Below, piece after piece: positions 25,288 through 36,899 of a stretch of DNA of 49,735 bases. Within the stretch, counting starts at the first letter, position 1, and each line of letters starts with the position of its first letter. A program made the position numbers and the translations under genes. This DNA is from Anaeroplasmataceae bacterium (lineage in GTDB: Bacteria; Bacillota_I; Bacilli_A; Acholeplasmatales; Anaeroplasmataceae), in the NCBI GenBank assembly GCA_029051735.1, contig JAIDKZ010000060.1, positions 1-49,735 of the forward strand. Direction: 5' to 3'. Below the pieces are notes generated by a model, which saw only the letters and a program-made list of their open reading frames with translations, was not told the origin of the DNA and did not search any database.

Positions 25288-25929
25288 ATGGCTAAGGGAA
25301 TCTTAGGTAGAAAATTGGGCATGACTCAAATTTTCGATGCAGCTGGAAGTTTGGTTCCAGTGACTATCATTGATGCAACTCCAAATGTTGTTTTACAGCA
25401 TAAGACAGTTGAAAATGATGGATATGTAGCTGTTCAAGTTGGTTTCTGTGATAAGAGAGAAAACTTATCTAACAAACCTGAACAAGGCCATGTTGCAAAG
25501 GCTAACACTGCTCCTAAGCGCTTCATAAGAGAATTCCGTTTCTCAGAAGCACAAGGAAATGAGTTATTATCTTACAACGTTGGTCAAGAAATTAAATGTG
25601 ATATATTTGCTGCTGGTGATGTAGTGGATGTAACTGGTACTTCAAAGGGTAAAGGATTTGCTGGTACAATTAAACGTTACAATCATGCTCGTTTAAGAAT
25701 GAGCCATGGTACATCAGCTTGTCATCGTATCGTTGGTTCTATGGGTCCTATCAAAGGAAATATGAAGGGCAAGAAAATGCCTGGTCATATGGGACATGAA
25801 ACCGTAACATTACAAAATTTAGTTATTGCTGCTGTAGATACAGAAAGAAACTTAATCTTAGTTCGTGGTAATGTACCAGGACCTAAGAAGGGGTTAGTTG
25901 TTATCAAAACAGCTGTAAAGGCTAATTAA
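25288..25929 (+). CDS. rplC: 50S ribosomal protein L3
   Basis: Early assembly protein near the peptidyl transferase centre. The 213-residue product begins [16 protein letters not shown] and has the conserved internal region [15 protein letters not shown] and [20 protein letters not shown]. Ribosome site AGAGGAAAA lies upstream; length normal. Confidence 0.98.
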   Translation: MAKGILGRKLGMTQIFDAAGSLVPVTIIDATPNVVLQHKTVENDGYVAVQVGFCDKRENLSNKPEQGHVAKANTAPKRFIREFRFSEAQGNELLSYNVGQEIKCDIFAAGDVVDVTGTSKGKGFAGTIKRYNHARLRMSHGTSACHRIVGSMGPIKGNMKGKKMPGHMGHETVTLQNLVIAAVDTERNLILVRGNVPGPKKGLVVIKTAVKAN

Positions 25930-25958
25930 TTAAAGAGATTGTAGAAAGGAGATTTACT

Positions 25959-26588
25959 ATGCCAACTATAGCATTATTAAATCAGTCTGGAGAAAAAGTT
26001 AAAAATTTAAAGTTAAGTGATGAAATCTTCGGAATTGAACCTAATACACAAGTTATTTATGATGTTGTAAATGCACAAAGAGCTGCTATGCGTCAAGGTA
26101 CACATGATACTAAAGGTCGCAGCGAAGTTCGCGGTGGTGGACGTAAGCCTTGGAGACAAAAGGGAACTGGACGTGCTCGTCAAGGTTCTATCCGTGCTCC
26201 ACAATGGCGTGGTGGTGGAGTTGTTTTTGGACCTACTCCAAGAAGCTATGCATTTAAATTAAATAAAAAGGTTAAGCAATTAGGTTTAAAATCAGTTTTA
26301 TCTTATAAGGTAAAGGAAAGCAAATTTGTTGCAGTAGAAGCAATCAAATTTGAAGAAATTAAAACTAAGAATTTCTTAAAGTTCTTAAGTGATATTAAGG
26401 TTGAAGGAAAGACAATTGTTGTTTGTACTCCTGAGGAATTAACTGTTGAAGCAGTTATGTCTTCAAGAAACATTCCTGGCGTTTTCCTTACACCAGTAAA
26501 CAACGCTAGTGTTTATGAAATCTTATGTTATGATAAGATGGTTGTAACAGCAGGCGCTGTAGCATATTATGAGGAGGAATTGAAGTAA
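25959..26588 (+). CDS. rplD: 50S ribosomal protein L4
   Basis: Lines the peptide exit tunnel with a long basic loop, visible here as [20 protein letters not shown] followed by [19 protein letters not shown]. 209 residues. In enteric bacteria L4 represses its own operon by binding the leader; whether this applies here is unknown. The rplW ribosome site (GAGGAGG) is inside its 3' end. Confidence 0.98.
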   Translation: MPTIALLNQSGEKVKNLKLSDEIFGIEPNTQVIYDVVNAQRAAMRQGTHDTKGRSEVRGGGRKPWRQKGTGRARQGSIRAPQWRGGGVVFGPTPRSYAFKLNKKVKQLGLKSVLSYKVKESKFVAVEAIKFEEIKTKNFLKFLSDIKVEGKTIVVCTPEELTVEAVMSSRNIPGVFLTPVNNASVYEILCYDKMVVTAGAVAYYEEELK

Positions 26589-26589
26589 T

Positions 26590-26877
26590 ATGACAAAAGC
26601 ATTTGATATTATTCAAGGTCCAATCATTACTGAAAAATCAATGGCATTAAAAGAAAAAGAAAATAAGTATACTTTTAAAGTTGCTAAAAGCGCAAATAAA
26701 GTAGAAATTAAAAAGGCTGTTGAAGAAATATTTAAAGTAAAGGTTGAAAGCGTAAATACAATCAATGTATTACCTAAGCGTAAAAAGGTTGGAAAATATG
26801 AGGGATTTGCTCCTGCATATAAGAAAGCAATCTGCAAATTAGCTAAGGATAATAAGATTGACGCCTTCGAAATCTAA
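26590..26877 (+). CDS. rplW: 50S ribosomal protein L23
   Basis: Tunnel-exit protein that docks trigger factor and SRP. The 95-residue product has [20 protein letters not shown] at the start and [20 protein letters not shown], normal for the family. It begins one base after the rplD stop. Confidence 0.98.
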   Translation: MTKAFDIIQGPIITEKSMALKEKENKYTFKVAKSANKVEIKKAVEEIFKVKVESVNTINVLPKRKKVGKYEGFAPAYKKAICKLAKDNKIDAFEI

Positions 26878-26895
26878 TTAGGAGGAACTATTAAC

Positions 26896-27729
26896 ATGGC
26901 AGTTAGAAAATATAAGCCAACGTCAAATGGTAGACGTAATATGTCTGTATTAACTTTTGACGAAATTACAACAGATACTCCTGAGAAATCATTGTTAGCC
27001 CCTTTAAATAAAAAAGGTGGTCGTAACAATTCAGGAAAAATAACAGTTCGTCATCAAGGTGGCGGAAATAAGAGAAAATACCGTATAATTGATTTTAAAA
27101 GAAATAAAGATGGTATTCCAGCTACTGTTAAGACAATTGAGTATGATCCTAACAGAAGCGCAAACATCGCATTGCTATTCTATGCTGATGGTGAAAAGAG
27201 ATATATCCTAGCTCCTAAGGGTTTAAAGGTTGGAGATGTATTACTTTCTGGAGAAAAAGCAGATATCAAACCTGGTAATGCTATGGTGATTAATCAAATT
27301 CCAGTAGGTAGTTTAATTCATAATATTGAATTACATCCTGGTAAGGGTGGACAAATTGCACGTAGTGCTGGTGTTTCTGCTCAGATTTTAGGACGTGTTG
27401 ATAATTATGTTCTTGTACGTCTTGGTAGTGGTGAGGTTCGTAAGATTTTAGCTACTTGTAAGGCTACAATTGGTGAGGTTGGAAATGAATCTCATGAGTT
27501 AGTTAGAATTGGTAAGGCAGGTAAAGCCCGTCATATGGGATTACGTCCTGAGGTACGTGGTTCAGTTATGAACCCTAACGATCACCCACATGGTGGTGGT
27601 GAAGGTAAGTGTCCAATTGGTCGTCCAACTCCTGTTACTCCATGGGGCAAGCCAGCTCTTGGTCTAAAAACTCGTAACACTAAGAAAGCTTCTACTAAGT
27701 TAATTGTACGTAGAAGAAACGACAGATAA
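26896..27729 (+). CDS. rplB: 50S ribosomal protein L2
   Basis: Needed for subunit joining and peptidyl transferase activity. The 277-residue product shows [32 protein letters not shown] with the key histidine, and a basic tail ending KLIVRRRND. Preceded by AGGAGG. Confidence 0.99.
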   Translation: MAVRKYKPTSNGRRNMSVLTFDEITTDTPEKSLLAPLNKKGGRNNSGKITVRHQGGGNKRKYRIIDFKRNKDGIPATVKTIEYDPNRSANIALLFYADGEKRYILAPKGLKVGDVLLSGEKADIKPGNAMVINQIPVGSLIHNIELHPGKGGQIARSAGVSAQILGRVDNYVLVRLGSGEVRKILATCKATIGEVGNESHELVRIGKAGKARHMGLRPEVRGSVMNPNDHPHGGGEGKCPIGRPTPVTPWGKPALGLKTRNTKKASTKLIVRRRNDR

Positions 27730-27744
27730 TAAGGAGGAAATATT

Positions 27745-28023
27745 ATGGCTCGTTCAATTAAAAAAGGACCTTTTTGTGATGACCATTTAATGAAAAAGGT
27801 AGAAGCACAAAAAGAAAATCATGAGAAAAAGGTAATTCAAACTTGGTCTCGTAGATCAACAATTTTCCCTGCATTTATTGGTTTTACCATTGCAGTATAT
27901 AACGGTCGTGAGCATGTTCCTGTTTATATTACAGAAGATATGGTAGGTCACAAGTTAGGTGAATTTGCTCCTACAAGAACTTACCGCGGACATGGCGCAG
28001 ATGATAAGAAAGCAAAGAAATAG
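27745..28023 (+). CDS. rpsS: 30S ribosomal protein S19
   Basis: 30S head protein paired with S13. Begins [17 protein letters not shown] and has [14 protein letters not shown] and [16 protein letters not shown]; 92 residues. Strong AAGGAGG precedes it. Confidence 0.98.
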   Translation: MARSIKKGPFCDDHLMKKVEAQKENHEKKVIQTWSRRSTIFPAFIGFTIAVYNGREHVPVYITEDMVGHKLGEFAPTRTYRGHGADDKKAKK

Positions 28024-28043
28024 TCTAAAGGAGGATTAATAAT

Positions 28044-28385
28044 ATGGAAGCAAAAGCAACTGCAAGTACTGTTAGAATCACTCCTCGTAAGGCTCGTCTT
28101 GTTGTAGATTTAATTCGTAATAAGGATGTAGCTGAAGCAAAAGCTATTTTAAAGCTTACAAACAAGAGAGCTTGTGAAGTGGTATCTAAAGTATTAAATT
28201 CTGCATGTGCAAATGCAGAGCACAATTATAATATGGATTCTAGTAATCTATATGTTAAAACAGCATACGCTAATGATGGTATTCGTATGAAAAGAATGTT
28301 ACCTCGTGCAAAGGGTAGAGGAGACGTTATTTTAAAAAGAACTTGCCACATTACAGTTATCGTAGCTGAAAAAGAAAGCAAGTAA
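28044..28385 (+). CDS. rplV: 50S ribosomal protein L22
   Basis: Tunnel-constriction protein and a site of macrolide resistance mutations. The 113-residue product has [17 protein letters not shown] at the start and the hairpin [19 protein letters not shown] near the C-terminus. No insertions are seen in the hairpin. Confidence 0.98.
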   Translation: MEAKATASTVRITPRKARLVVDLIRNKDVAEAKAILKLTNKRACEVVSKVLNSACANAEHNYNMDSSNLYVKTAYANDGIRMKRMLPRAKGRGDVILKRTCHITVIVAEKESK

Positions 28386-28398
28386 GGAGGATATTCAC

Positions 28399-29145
28399 AT
28401 GGGTCAAAAAGTAAGTCCTACTGGTCTACGTGTTGGTATTAATCGTGACTGGGATGCTGCATGGTATGCTGCAAAAACAGATGTAGCTGATCTTTTATTA
28501 GAAGATTTAAAGATTCGTGATTATTTAAACGAAGTTTATAAAAAAGCTGCAATTTCACGTGTTATTATTGAACGTTTAAAGGGAACTAACAAGGATCGTG
28601 TTAAAATTACACTATACACTGGTAAACCTGGTGTTGTAATTGGTCATGAAGCTGAAACTAAAAACAAAGTTGTTAAAGAATTGGCTTATAAGACTAAAAA
28701 AGAAATTATTTTAAATGTTGTAGAAATTAAGAAACCTGAATTGGATGCAACATTAGTAGCAAAATCAATTGCTGAGCAACTTGAAGCACGTGCATCATTC
28801 CGTCGTGTTCAAAAAGTTGCTATTCAAAGAGCTTTAAAGGCTGGCGCTAAGGGTGCTAAAACATTAATTTCTGGTCGTTTAGGCGGTGCAGAAATGGCAC
28901 GTAGTGAAGGATACAATGAAGGACAAGTTCCTCTACAAACTTTACGTGCAGATGTTGATTATGCTGTAGCAGAAGCACATACAACTTATGGTAAGTTGGG
29001 TGTTAAGGTTTGGATTTATAAGGGTGAGGTTTTTGAGTTAACTCCAAGAAGTTTAACTGAAAAAAGACCAGCTAAACCTGTAAATAAAGGACCAAAGAAA
29101 CCAGCTAAGGAAGTTAAAGAGACAAGCTCTAAAGGAGGTAAATAA
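28399..29145 (+). CDS. rpsC: 30S ribosomal protein S3
   Basis: mRNA-entry protein with a KH domain. [20 protein letters not shown], the KH region [36 protein letters not shown] and [14 protein letters not shown] are present. At 248 residues it ends in a Lys/Pro-rich tail that is longer than the core but common in Firmicutes. Confidence 0.98.
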   Translation: MGQKVSPTGLRVGINRDWDAAWYAAKTDVADLLLEDLKIRDYLNEVYKKAAISRVIIERLKGTNKDRVKITLYTGKPGVVIGHEAETKNKVVKELAYKTKKEIILNVVEIKKPELDATLVAKSIAEQLEARASFRRVQKVAIQRALKAGAKGAKTLISGRLGGAEMARSEGYNEGQVPLQTLRADVDYAVAEAHTTYGKLGVKVWIYKGEVFELTPRSLTEKRPAKPVNKGPKKPAKEVKETSSKGGK

Positions 29146-29147
29146 TT

Positions 29148-29570
29148 ATGTTAATGCCTAAAAGAGTTAAATATCGTCGTCCTCATAGAGTTTATTATAA
29201 GGGTAGAAAAGCAAAGGGTGGAACTGAAATCGCATTTGGTGAATGGGGATTAGTTGCTACTGAAGGATGTTGGTTAACAAACCGTCAAATTGAAGCAGCC
29301 CGTATTGCAATTACTCGTCATATGAACCGTCAAGGACAAGTATGGATTAAAGTATTCCCTCATCTAGCTAAGACTAAGAAACCTCTAGAAGTACGTATGG
29401 GTTCTGGTAAAGGTGCTCCTGAGACTTGGGTAGCTGTAGTTAAGGAAGGATTAATATTGTTTGAGGTTGCAGGTGTTTCTGAGGAGATTGCACGTGAAGC
29501 TTTACGTTTGGCTTCTCATAAATTACCATGTTTAACTAAAATCGTTAAAAAAGTAGGTGACGAGCAATAA
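29148..29570 (+). CDS. rplP: 50S ribosomal protein L16
   Basis: Helps position the A-site t[17 protein letters not shown] is the standard start; [13 protein letters not shown] and [17 protein letters not shown] follow. 140 residues. The stop overlaps the rpmC start (TAATG). Confidence 0.98.
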   Translation: MLMPKRVKYRRPHRVYYKGRKAKGGTEIAFGEWGLVATEGCWLTNRQIEAARIAITRHMNRQGQVWIKVFPHLAKTKKPLEVRMGSGKGAPETWVAVVKEGLILFEVAGVSEEIAREALRLASHKLPCLTKIVKKVGDEQ

Positions 29571-29830
29571 TGAAAGCACAAGATATTCGTAAGTTAACAA
29601 AAGATCAAATTGAAAAGAAGATTTCTGATTTAAAAGAAGAGTTATTCAATTTAAGATTTCAAGCTTCTCTTGGCAATTTAGAAAAGCCTGCTCGTATGAA
29701 TGAAGTAAAGAAAGACATTGCTAGAATGAAGACTATTTTAACTGAAGGTTCTTATAATAAGGAAGATGCTCCTAAAAAGAGAACTAGAGCTAAAAAAGCT
29801 GTTGAAGAAACTAGCAATGGAGCAGAATAG
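29570..29830 (+). CDS. rpmC: 50S ribosomal protein L29 with basic tail
   Basis: Small helical protein at the tunnel exit. The core (residues 1-62) has [20 protein letters not shown] and [15 protein letters not shown]. The protein runs to 86 residues because of a charged tail, [18 protein letters not shown], that the usual 65-residue L29 lacks. Translation is coupled to rplP. Confidence 0.96.
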   Translation: MKAQDIRKLTKDQIEKKISDLKEELFNLRFQASLGNLEKPARMNEVKKDIARMKTILTEGSYNKEDAPKKRTRAKKAVEETSNGAE

Positions 29831-29841
29831 GAGGAGACAGC

Positions 29842-30102
29842 ATGGAACGTAATACTCGTAAATATTTTACAGGAACAGTTGTTTCTGATAAGATGGAAAA
29901 AACAATCGTTGTATCTGTTGATACTTTTGGTGTAGCTAAGCTTTATAAAAAGCGTGTTAAGAAATCAACAAAGTTTCACGTTCATGATGAAAACAATACG
30001 GCTCATGTTGGCGATGTTGTAAAATTCATGGAGACTAGACCTCTATCTAAGACAAAGTGTTATACACTTGTTGAGATAGTTAAGGCTAAAGAGACTCTTT
30101 AA
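29842..30102 (+). CDS. rpsQ: 30S ribosomal protein S17
   Basis: Primary 16S rRNA-binding protein. The 86-residue product has [26 protein letters not shown] and [15 protein letters not shown], all typical OB-fold landmarks of S17. AGGAGG precedes the ATG. Confidence 0.98.
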   Translation: MERNTRKYFTGTVVSDKMEKTIVVSVDTFGVAKLYKKRVKKSTKFHVHDENNTAHVGDVVKFMETRPLSKTKCYTLVEIVKAKETL

Positions 30103-30129
30103 TATCGGTTCCTGAAAGGAGGTACTATC

Positions 30130-30498
30130 ATGGTTCAACAAGAAACTAGATTAGCCGTTGCAGATAATAGCGGCGCTCGTGAATTATTAATTATTAAAGT
30201 ATTAGGTGGAGCATTACATCGATATGCCAACGTTGGTGATATTGTTGTTTGTTCTGTAAAATCTGCAGCTCCAAATGGTGCTGTAAAAAAAGGTGATGTA
30301 GTTAAGGCAGTTATTGTACGTACAAAGGCTGGCTTAAGAAGAAATGATGGCTCTTATATCAAATTTGATGAGAATGCAGCCGTTATCATTCGTGAGGATA
30401 AAACCCCACGTGGAACTCGTATTTTCGGACCAGTTGCTAGAGAATTGCGTGATAAAGATTATATGAAAATTATTTCTTTAGCACCCGAAGTACTATAA
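30130..30498 (+). CDS. rplN: 50S ribosomal protein L14
   Basis: Subunit-interface protein. Opens [20 protein letters not shown] and contains [35 protein letters not shown] and [15 protein letters not shown]; 122 residues, exactly the usual size. Confidence 0.98.
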   Translation: MVQQETRLAVADNSGARELLIIKVLGGALHRYANVGDIVVCSVKSAAPNGAVKKGDVVKAVIVRTKAGLRRNDGSYIKFDENAAVIIREDKTPRGTRIFGPVARELRDKDYMKIISLAPEVL

Positions 30499-30512
30499 GG
30501 AGGTGCACATAA

Positions 30513-30854
30513 ATGCATATTAAAACTGGTGATACTGTTGTTATCATTGCTGGTAAAAACAGATTTACAAAAGATAAAAAAGGGAATATGGTCCCTACAA
30601 CAGGAAAGGTAATTAAGGTTTATCCTAAAACTAACAAAGTTGTTGTTGAAGGCTATAATATGATTAAGAAGCATCAAAAGCCAACTCAGGCAAATCAAAA
30701 TGGTGGCATTATTGAAAGAGAAGCTCCAATTGATGCATCTAATGTTATGTTATTAGATCCAAAGGAGAACAAGCCTGTTCGTGTTGGAATCAAAATCAAT
30801 GAAGATGGCAAAAAAATCAGAGTTTCTAAAAAATCTGGTTATGAGTTTGATTAG
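30513..30854 (+). CDS. rplX: 50S ribosomal protein L24
   Basis: Assembly-initiating protein with a KOW motif: IKTGDTVVIIAGKNRFTKDK, KGNMVPTTGKVIKVYPKTNK and EAPIDASNVMLLDPKENK. 113 residues, slightly long. Strong AAGGAGG upstream. Confidence 0.97.
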   Translation: MHIKTGDTVVIIAGKNRFTKDKKGNMVPTTGKVIKVYPKTNKVVVEGYNMIKKHQKPTQANQNGGIIEREAPIDASNVMLLDPKENKPVRVGIKINEDGKKIRVSKKSGYEFD

Positions 30855-30880
30855 TCTACTTGGAGAGGAGGTAAACAATA

Positions 30881-31420
30881 GTGAATCGTTTACAAGAAAA
30901 ATATCAAAATTCTGTTAAAGCAGAATTAGCGAATAAATTCGCATATAAATCTTCTATGCAAATTCCAAAGGTTGAAAAAATCGTTATTAATATGGGAGTT
31001 GGTGATGCAGTTGCTAATTCTAAGGTATTAGATGATGCAGTTGAAGAATTAACACAAATTACCGGCCAAAAACCAGTAGTTACTAAAGCTAAGAAATCAA
31101 TTGCGAACTTCAAACTACGTGAAGGTATGCCTATTGGTTGTAAGGTTACTTTAAGAGGCGAAAGAATGTATCAATTCTTAGATAAGCTTGTATCAATTGC
31201 ATTACCTCGTGTACGTGATTTCCATGGTGTTAATGGGAATAGCTTTGATGGACGTGGAAATTATACATTAGGTGTTAAGGAACAATTAATTTTCCCTGAA
31301 ATTAATTTCGATAAGGTTAAAAAAGTTCGTGGTATGGATATTGTTATCGTAACTACAGCTAAAACAGATGAGGAAGGTCGTACTTTATTACAATTAATGG
31401 GTATGCCTTTTAGAAAGTAA
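30881..31420 (+). CDS. rplE: 50S ribosomal protein L5
   Basis: 5S rRNA-binding protein that contacts the P-site tRNA. Starts with GTG after GGAGAGGAGG. Motifs: [34 protein letters not shown] and [18 protein letters not shown]. 179 residues. Confidence 0.98.
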   Translation: MNRLQEKYQNSVKAELANKFAYKSSMQIPKVEKIVINMGVGDAVANSKVLDDAVEELTQITGQKPVVTKAKKSIANFKLREGMPIGCKVTLRGERMYQFLDKLVSIALPRVRDFHGVNGNSFDGRGNYTLGVKEQLIFPEINFDKVKKVRGMDIVIVTTAKTDEEGRTLLQLMGMPFRK

Positions 31421-31435
31421 GAAAGGATATAAACT

Positions 31436-31621
31436 ATGGCAAAAACATCAATGGTTGTTAAAAATCATAGAAAACCTAAATATAGTTCTCGTGAATATAC
31501 ACGTTGCGAGCGTTGTGGTCGTCCACATGCTGTAATTAGTAAATTCAAGTTATGTCGTATTTGTTTCCGTGAATTAGCATACAAAGGACAAATTCCAGGC
31601 GTTAAAAAAGCAAGCTGGTAA
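31436..31621 (+). CDS. rpsN: 30S ribosomal protein S14, zinc-binding type
   Basis: The short 61-residue zinc form (type Z). Two CxxC pairs, CERCGRPH and CRICFRELA, hold the metal. Zinc-independent long paralogues, when present, are encoded elsewhere under zinc control; none is in this window. Confidence 0.97.
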   Translation: MAKTSMVVKNHRKPKYSSREYTRCERCGRPHAVISKFKLCRICFRELAYKGQIPGVKKASW

Positions 31622-31654
31622 TTTTTCTTAGAATAGGTAAGGAGGAATAAAATT

Positions 31655-32047
31655 ATGATGACAGATCCAATTGCGGATATGTTAACCCGCATTAAAAATG
31701 CAAACACAATGCGTCATGAAACTGTAACTATGCCAACGTCTAAAACAAAAACAGCAATGTTAAATGTTTTAAAGACAGAAGGATATATTGCAGATTTCAA
31801 TGTTACAAATGATGTTAAAAGTGTTACAACTGTTACATTAAAATACACTGCTGATAACCAAAGAGTTATTAAGGGGTTAAAGAGAATTTCTAAGCCTAGT
31901 CTTCCAGTTTATACAACTGCTGAAGATCTTCCAAGAGTATTAAATGGATTAGGTGTTGCAATTATCTCAACTTCTAAGGGTATTATGACAGATAAAGAAG
32001 CTCGTAAGTTAAAAATTGGTGGAGAAGTTTTAGCTTACGTTTGGTAA
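31655..32047 (+). CDS. rpsH: 30S ribosomal protein S8
   Basis: Central-domain 16S rRNA-binding protein. The 130-residue product has [36 protein letters not shown] and the C-terminal signature [15 protein letters not shown]. Preceded by AAGGAGG. Confidence 0.98.
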   Translation: MMTDPIADMLTRIKNANTMRHETVTMPTSKTKTAMLNVLKTEGYIADFNVTNDVKSVTTVTLKYTADNQRVIKGLKRISKPSLPVYTTAEDLPRVLNGLGVAIISTSKGIMTDKEARKLKIGGEVLAYVW

Positions 32048-32076
32048 GATTAATTAAAAATATGGAGGTGTTGTAA

Positions 32077-32619
32077 ATGTCTCGTATTGGTAATAAGGCT
32101 ATCACATTACCTGCAGGCGTTAGCGTAAATGTTGCTGAAGGAAATTTCACAACTGTTAAAGGCCCTAAGGGTGAGTTAAGCTTTCAATTCAATAGTGAGC
32201 TAGAAATTGCTACAGAAGGTAGCGAATGTGTAGTTAAGCGTCCAAACGATACAAAACTAATGAAAATGATGCATGGTACAACTCGTGCATTATTACATAA
32301 CATGGTTGTTGGTGTATCTGATGGATTTAAAAAGACGCTAGAAATTAACGGTGTAGGTTACCGTGCTCAATTACAAGGAAATACAGTTGTTGTATCTGCT
32401 GGTTATTCTCATACAGTAGAAAAACCTATTCCAGAAGGATTAAAGGTAGAAATGCCTAAGAATACAACAATTATCATTTCTGGTATTGATAAACAAAAAG
32501 TAGGACAATTTGCGGCAGAGATTCGTGAGATTCGTAAGCCTGAACCTTATAAAGGTAAAGGTATTAAGTATGCTGATGAGCATATTCGCCGTAAGGAAGG
32601 TAAAACTGCTAAGAAGTAG
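32077..32619 (+). CDS. rplF: 50S ribosomal protein L6
   Basis: Two-lobed protein at the factor-binding region. [29 protein letters not shown] and the C-terminal signature [20 protein letters not shown] are present. 180 residues. Confidence 0.98.
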   Translation: MSRIGNKAITLPAGVSVNVAEGNFTTVKGPKGELSFQFNSELEIATEGSECVVKRPNDTKLMKMMHGTTRALLHNMVVGVSDGFKKTLEINGVGYRAQLQGNTVVVSAGYSHTVEKPIPEGLKVEMPKNTTIIISGIDKQKVGQFAAEIREIRKPEPYKGKGIKYADEHIRRKEGKTAKK

Positions 32620-32638
32620 TAGAAAGGAGTGCTAGTAT

Positions 32639-33001
32639 ATGATTAATAAGGTATCTAAAAATGTAAGCCGTCAAAAAAGACACTTACGTATTCGTCAAAC
32701 TTTAGCTGGTACATCAGAAAAACCAAGACTAAATGTTTTCCGTTCAAATAAGCAAATATATGCACAAATCATTGATGATACTACAGGTAAAACATTATGC
32801 TGTGCTTCTTCTCTAGAAAAAGAAGCAGGTTTAAAGAATGGTTCAAATGTAGAAGCTGCAACTAAAGTTGGTGCTTTAATTGCAAAGCGTGCATTAGATT
32901 TAAAAATTGAGGCTGTTGTTTTTGACCGTGGTGGTTATTTATATCATGGACGTGTTAAGGCTTTAGCTGAAGCAGCAAGAGCTGCAGGATTAAAATTCTA
33001 A
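32639..33001 (+). CDS. rplR: 50S ribosomal protein L18
   Basis: Binds 5S rRNA with L5. Basic start [18 protein letters not shown], then [18 protein letters not shown] and [20 protein letters not shown]. 120 residues, normal. Confidence 0.98.
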   Translation: MINKVSKNVSRQKRHLRIRQTLAGTSEKPRLNVFRSNKQIYAQIIDDTTGKTLCCASSLEKEAGLKNGSNVEAATKVGALIAKRALDLKIEAVVFDRGGYLYHGRVKALAEAARAAGLKF

Positions 33002-33016
33002 GGAGGGTAAAACTTT

Positions 33017-33532
33017 ATGCGTCAAGATAAAAAAGAACGTAAGGAAGTTGAACAACCAGAGTTTGAAGAGCGTGTTGTTACGATTAACCGCGTAACTAAG
33101 GTTGTTAAAGGCGGTAGACGTTTCCGTTTCGCTGCATTAGTTGTAATCGGCGATAAGAAAGGAAATGTAGGCTTTGGTACTGGTAAATCTCAAGAAGTAC
33201 CTGAGGCAATTAAGAAAGCCGTTGAAAATGCAAAGAAGAATATGATTTCTGTTGCCACTGTGAAAACTACTATTCCTCATGAAGTAACTGGTGTTTATGG
33301 AGCAGGTCGTGTAATTCTTAGACCAGCTAGTGAAGGTACCGGAGTTATTGCCGGTGGTCCAGTACGTGCTGTTGTAGAATTAGCAGGCATCAGTGACATC
33401 TTATCTAAATCATTGGGTTCAGCTACACCTATCAATGTAGTTCGAGCTACAATAGAAGGGTTAAAGAGTTTAGAGACTGTTGAACAAGTTGCTTTAAGAC
33501 GTGGTAAGACAGTTGAAGAAATTCTTGGGTAA
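33017..33532 (+). CDS. rpsE: 30S ribosomal protein S5
   Basis: Decoding-accuracy protein. Motifs: [40 protein letters not shown] and [17 protein letters not shown]. 171 residues. AGGAGGG upstream. rpmD follows after six bases. Confidence 0.98.
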   Translation: MRQDKKERKEVEQPEFEERVVTINRVTKVVKGGRRFRFAALVVIGDKKGNVGFGTGKSQEVPEAIKKAVENAKKNMISVATVKTTIPHEVTGVYGAGRVILRPASEGTGVIAGGPVRAVVELAGISDILSKSLGSATPINVVRATIEGLKSLETVEQVALRRGKTVEEILG

Positions 33533-33538
33533 TTGAAT

Positions 33539-33712
33539 ATGTATAAAATTACATTAGTTAAGAGTTTAATTGGTCGTAAGCCTAATCAAGTTGCAACAGC
33601 AAAGGCTTTAGGTTTAACTAAGATCGGTCAAACCGTTACAAAAGAGGAAAATGATGCAATCCGTGGTATGATCGTTACTATCGCTCATATCGTTAAGGTT
33701 GTTCAAGAATAG
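33539..33712 (+). CDS. rpmD: 50S ribosomal protein L30
   Basis: Too short for the ORF track. The frame from ATG 33539 gives 57 residues: [20 protein letters not shown], then [15 protein letters not shown] and a hydrophobic tail ending VVQE. This is the standard L30 fold and sits in its conserved place between rpsE and rplO. No strong ribosome site precedes it (GGGTAATTGAAT), so translation probably depends on ribosomes leaving rpsE. Confidence 0.97.
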   Translation: MYKITLVKSLIGRKPNQVATAKALGLTKIGQTVTKEENDAIRGMIVTIAHIVKVVQE

Positions 33713-33729
33713 TAGGAGGTTTTCAGACT

Positions 33730-34167
33730 ATGTTAAATGAATTAAAGCCTGTAGAGGGCGCAAGACATGCAAAGAAACGTGTAGGACGTGGAATTGGTAG
33801 CGGTCTTGGAAAAACAGCTGGTAAAGGTTCAAAGGGACAAAATGCTCGTTCTGGTGGCGGAGTTCGTCCTGGTTTTGAGGGTGGTCAATTACCTTTATTC
33901 CAACGTTTACCAAAGATTGGTTTCCACAGTCATTCTCACAAGTTCTATGCAATTGTTAATATTGAAAAATTAAATTGTTTTGAAGATGGTGCTACAGTTG
34001 ATGCAAAGAGCTTAATTGAAGCAGGATTAATCAAAGAAACATTAGATGGTGTTAAAGTATTAGGTCAAGGAGAGCTTTCAAAGAAATTAACAGTTAAGGT
34101 TAATAAGGTATCAAAATCAGCACAAGCAGCTATTGAAAATGCTGGTGGTACTGTAGAGGTGATCTAA
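33730..34167 (+). CDS. rplO: 50S ribosomal protein L15
   Basis: Late assembly protein of the large subunit. Shows [20 protein letters not shown], the glycine-rich [20 protein letters not shown] and [17 protein letters not shown]. 145 residues. Its 3' end carries the AGAGGTGAT site for secY. Confidence 0.98.
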   Translation: MLNELKPVEGARHAKKRVGRGIGSGLGKTAGKGSKGQNARSGGGVRPGFEGGQLPLFQRLPKIGFHSHSHKFYAIVNIEKLNCFEDGATVDAKSLIEAGLIKETLDGVKVLGQGELSKKLTVKVNKVSKSAQAAIENAGGTVEVI

Positions 34168-34168
34168 T

Positions 34169-35470
34169 TTGTTTGAGAAATTGAAAAAAATTTTAAGCAA
34201 TCGTGAGATTGTCCTTAAAATAATTTTTACCTTTGCAATTTTATTTGCATTTAAGGTAGGAACTTATATTCCAATTCCACTTGTGTCAACTACAAGTATT
34301 CGTCAGGTAATTGCAGGAAATGATTTTTTAACAGTTTTAAATGCTTTTTCTGGTGGAGGTTTATCTAATTTCTCTATTTTGGCATTAGGTATTTCACCAT
34401 ATATTACTTCATCCATTGTTGTTCAAATGCTTCAGCTTTTAATTCCAAAATTAAAGGAATGGAGTGAGCAAGGAGAAGTTGGAAAGCAAAAAACAAATCG
34501 TGTAACACGATATGTTACAATTGCTCTTGCAATGGTTCAGGCATTGGTACTTATCTTTGGTCTTGGATCAAAGCCAGAGAATGTCTTAGTTGATTCCTTG
34601 ATTCAATATAAAAACTTTTATTGGTTGTTCTATGTATATATGGCAATTGTAGTAACTGCTGGTTCTTGTTTAACCATGTGGTTGGCAGATTTAATTACAC
34701 GTCATGGTGTAGGAAATGGATCTTCTATGATTATTTCTGCTGGTATTGTATCATCTATTCCAGCAATGTTTAGTGCATTAAATGCACAATATTTAGGAAA
34801 TAATTTTTCAGGATTAAATGTATTCCTATATATATTAGTAATTTTGTTATATATTGGTATGATACTTGCTGTAGTGTTCTTTGAAGGTGCAGTAAGAAAA
34901 ATTCCAGTTCAATATGCTAACCGTCAGGCTTCACAAGGATCTGATATTCCAGTAAAATTAAATAGTGCAAACGTAATTCCAGTTATCTTTGCATCTACAT
35001 TGTTGAGTATTCCACTTACGATTGTTGGTGTTATGGGATTATCTACAACAAGTTCTACTGGTGCATTTTGGGTGAATGAAATATTCTCCTCTGCTAAGCC
35101 AATTGGCTGTATATTATATATTGTATTAATTGTGTTCTTTAGTTTCTTTTATTCTTTTATGACAGTTGATCCTGATAAAATAAGTGATAACCTTGATAAA
35201 CAAGGAGCATTTATTCCAGGATATCGTCCAGGAGAAGATACTAAAGTTCAATTATCAAGAATGCTATTTAGAATCACTTTAATTGGTGCTGCATATTTAG
35301 TATTTGTTGCATTAGTGCCAATCATTGTTACAGCTGCATTTGGATTTACTTCATCTGCAATAACAGTTGGTGGTACATCTTTAATTATCGTTGTAGGTGT
35401 GGCTATTGAGACATTCCGTCAAATTGAAACTGCATCTGAAACAAAGGATTATAAGGGCTTCTTAGACTAA
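34169..35470 (+). CDS. secY: Preprotein translocase subunit SecY
   Basis: Central channel of the Sec pathway in the cytoplasmic membrane. Ten membrane segments are spread over 433 residues. Recognisable stretches are [34 protein letters not shown] (plug and lateral gate region), [18 protein letters not shown] and [10 protein letters not shown] in the C5 ribosome/SecA-binding loop. Start is TTG with the ribosome site inside rplO. Confidence 0.98.
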   Translation: MFEKLKKILSNREIVLKIIFTFAILFAFKVGTYIPIPLVSTTSIRQVIAGNDFLTVLNAFSGGGLSNFSILALGISPYITSSIVVQMLQLLIPKLKEWSEQGEVGKQKTNRVTRYVTIALAMVQALVLIFGLGSKPENVLVDSLIQYKNFYWLFYVYMAIVVTAGSCLTMWLADLITRHGVGNGSSMIISAGIVSSIPAMFSALNAQYLGNNFSGLNVFLYILVILLYIGMILAVVFFEGAVRKIPVQYANRQASQGSDIPVKLNSANVIPVIFASTLLSIPLTIVGVMGLSTTSSTGAFWVNEIFSSAKPIGCILYIVLIVFFSFFYSFMTVDPDKISDNLDKQGAFIPGYRPGEDTKVQLSRMLFRITLIGAAYLVFVALVPIIVTAAFGFTSSAITVGGTSLIIVVGVAIETFRQIETASETKDYKGFLD

Positions 35471-35489
35471 GCTTAAGGAGGAGTTACCA

Positions 35490-36134
35490 ATGAAACTATT
35501 AATAATGGGTAGACCAGGTGCTGGAAAAGGCACGCAAGCTGCAAATATAAAGGAATACTTTGGAATTCCACATATTTCTACAGGAGATATGTTTCGTGCA
35601 GCAATAAAAAATGGTACTAAGCTTGGTTTAACAGCTAAAGAATATATGGACAAAGGCTTACTAGTTCCTGATGAGGTGACAATAGGCATTGTCAAAGAAA
35701 GATTATTAGAGCCAGATTGTAAAAAGGGATTCTTATTAGATGGATTTCCTCGTACAATAGCTCAAGCAGAAAGCTTAGAAAGCTTTTTAAAAGAAAATAA
35801 GATTGAACTAGATGCAGTTTTAGATGTTGATGTTCCTGTAGAAATTTTGGTAAGACGTATGGTTGGAAGACGTGTATGTAAAGGCTGTGGAGCTACATAT
35901 CATGTTGAATTCAATGCGCCAAAGAAGAACGGAATTTGTGATGTATGTGGTACACCATTAATTCAAAGAGCTGATGATACAGAAGCAACAGCAGAAAATC
36001 GTTTGGCTGTATATGATAATAATACAGCTCCTTTATTAAATTTTTACAAGGAAAGAAATTTATTAAAAACTGTAAATGGAAATCAATCTTTAGAAAAAGT
36101 TTTTGAGGAAATTAAAGCTGTATTAGGTGCTTAA
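35490..36134 (+). CDS. adk: Adenylate kinase (zinc type)
   Basis: Balances ATP, ADP and AMP. P-loop [14 protein letters not shown] at residue 7, [23 protein letters not shown] and the LID with four cysteines in CKGCGATYH and CDVCG (about residues 130-153), which bind structural zinc as in other Gram-positive enzymes. 214 residues. It lies 19 bases after secY with AAGGAGG. Confidence 0.98.
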   Translation: MKLLIMGRPGAGKGTQAANIKEYFGIPHISTGDMFRAAIKNGTKLGLTAKEYMDKGLLVPDEVTIGIVKERLLEPDCKKGFLLDGFPRTIAQAESLESFLKENKIELDAVLDVDVPVEILVRRMVGRRVCKGCGATYHVEFNAPKKNGICDVCGTPLIQRADDTEATAENRLAVYDNNTAPLLNFYKERNLLKTVNGNQSLEKVFEEIKAVLGA

Positions 36135-36136
36135 AT

Positions 36137-36886
36137 ATGATTGAAATCAAAAGCGAACGTGAAATAGCGCTATTAAAAGAGGCGGGACGTATTGTAGCAT
36201 TGTGTCATGAGGAAATGAAAAAACAGGTTCGACCTGGTATTTCAACTCAAGAACTAAATGATATTTGTGAAAAAATCATTCTATCTCATGGTGCAACTCC
36301 ATCCTTTAAAGGATATGGTGGGTTCCCCTCTGCTGTTTGTGCGTCTGTAAATGAAGTAGTTATTCATGGTATACCAAATAAAAAAACGATATTAAAGGCA
36401 GGAGATATCATTGCTATTGATATTGGTGCTTGTTATAAGGGATACCATGGTGATTCTGCTTGGTCATATGCAGTTGGACAAATCAGTGAAAAGGATAAGC
36501 TTCTATTAGAGGTGACACACGATAGTCTGTTCAAAGGTTTAGAACAGATAAGAGAAGGCGCTCATCTTGGAGATGTGAGTGCTGCAATTGGAAATTATGC
36601 TACATCCTATGGTTTTGGAGTAGTAGAAGAATTTACTGGTCATGGTGTAGGAAAAAAACTCCATGAAGATCCGCCAATTTTTAATTTTGGTATTGCTGGA
36701 ACTGGACCTATTTTAAAGGAGGGTATGGTTTTAGCTATTGAACCAATGATTAATGCAGGTACCAAAAGGGTGCGTGTTTTAAAAGATGGTTGGACTACGG
36801 TAACTCGTGATAATTCAAAAAGTGCTCACTATGAGCATACAATTGTAGTGCGTAAAAATGGTTATGAGATATTAACTACGCTATAA
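36137..36886 (+). CDS. map: Methionine aminopeptidase, type I
   Basis: Removes the initiator methionine from new proteins. The 249-residue pita-bread enzyme has metal ligands in [18 protein letters not shown] (two Asp), [15 protein letters not shown] (His), AIEPMI (Glu) and YEHTIVV (Glu). It begins two bases after adk. Without an N-terminal zinc finger it is the usual bacterial type. Confidence 0.97.
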   Translation: MIEIKSEREIALLKEAGRIVALCHEEMKKQVRPGISTQELNDICEKIILSHGATPSFKGYGGFPSAVCASVNEVVIHGIPNKKTILKAGDIIAIDIGACYKGYHGDSAWSYAVGQISEKDKLLLEVTHDSLFKGLEQIREGAHLGDVSAAIGNYATSYGFGVVEEFTGHGVGKKLHEDPPIFNFGIAGTGPILKEGMVLAIEPMINAGTKRVRVLKDGWTTVTRDNSKSAHYEHTIVVRKNGYEILTTL

Positions 36887-36899
36887 TAAGGAGACAAAC

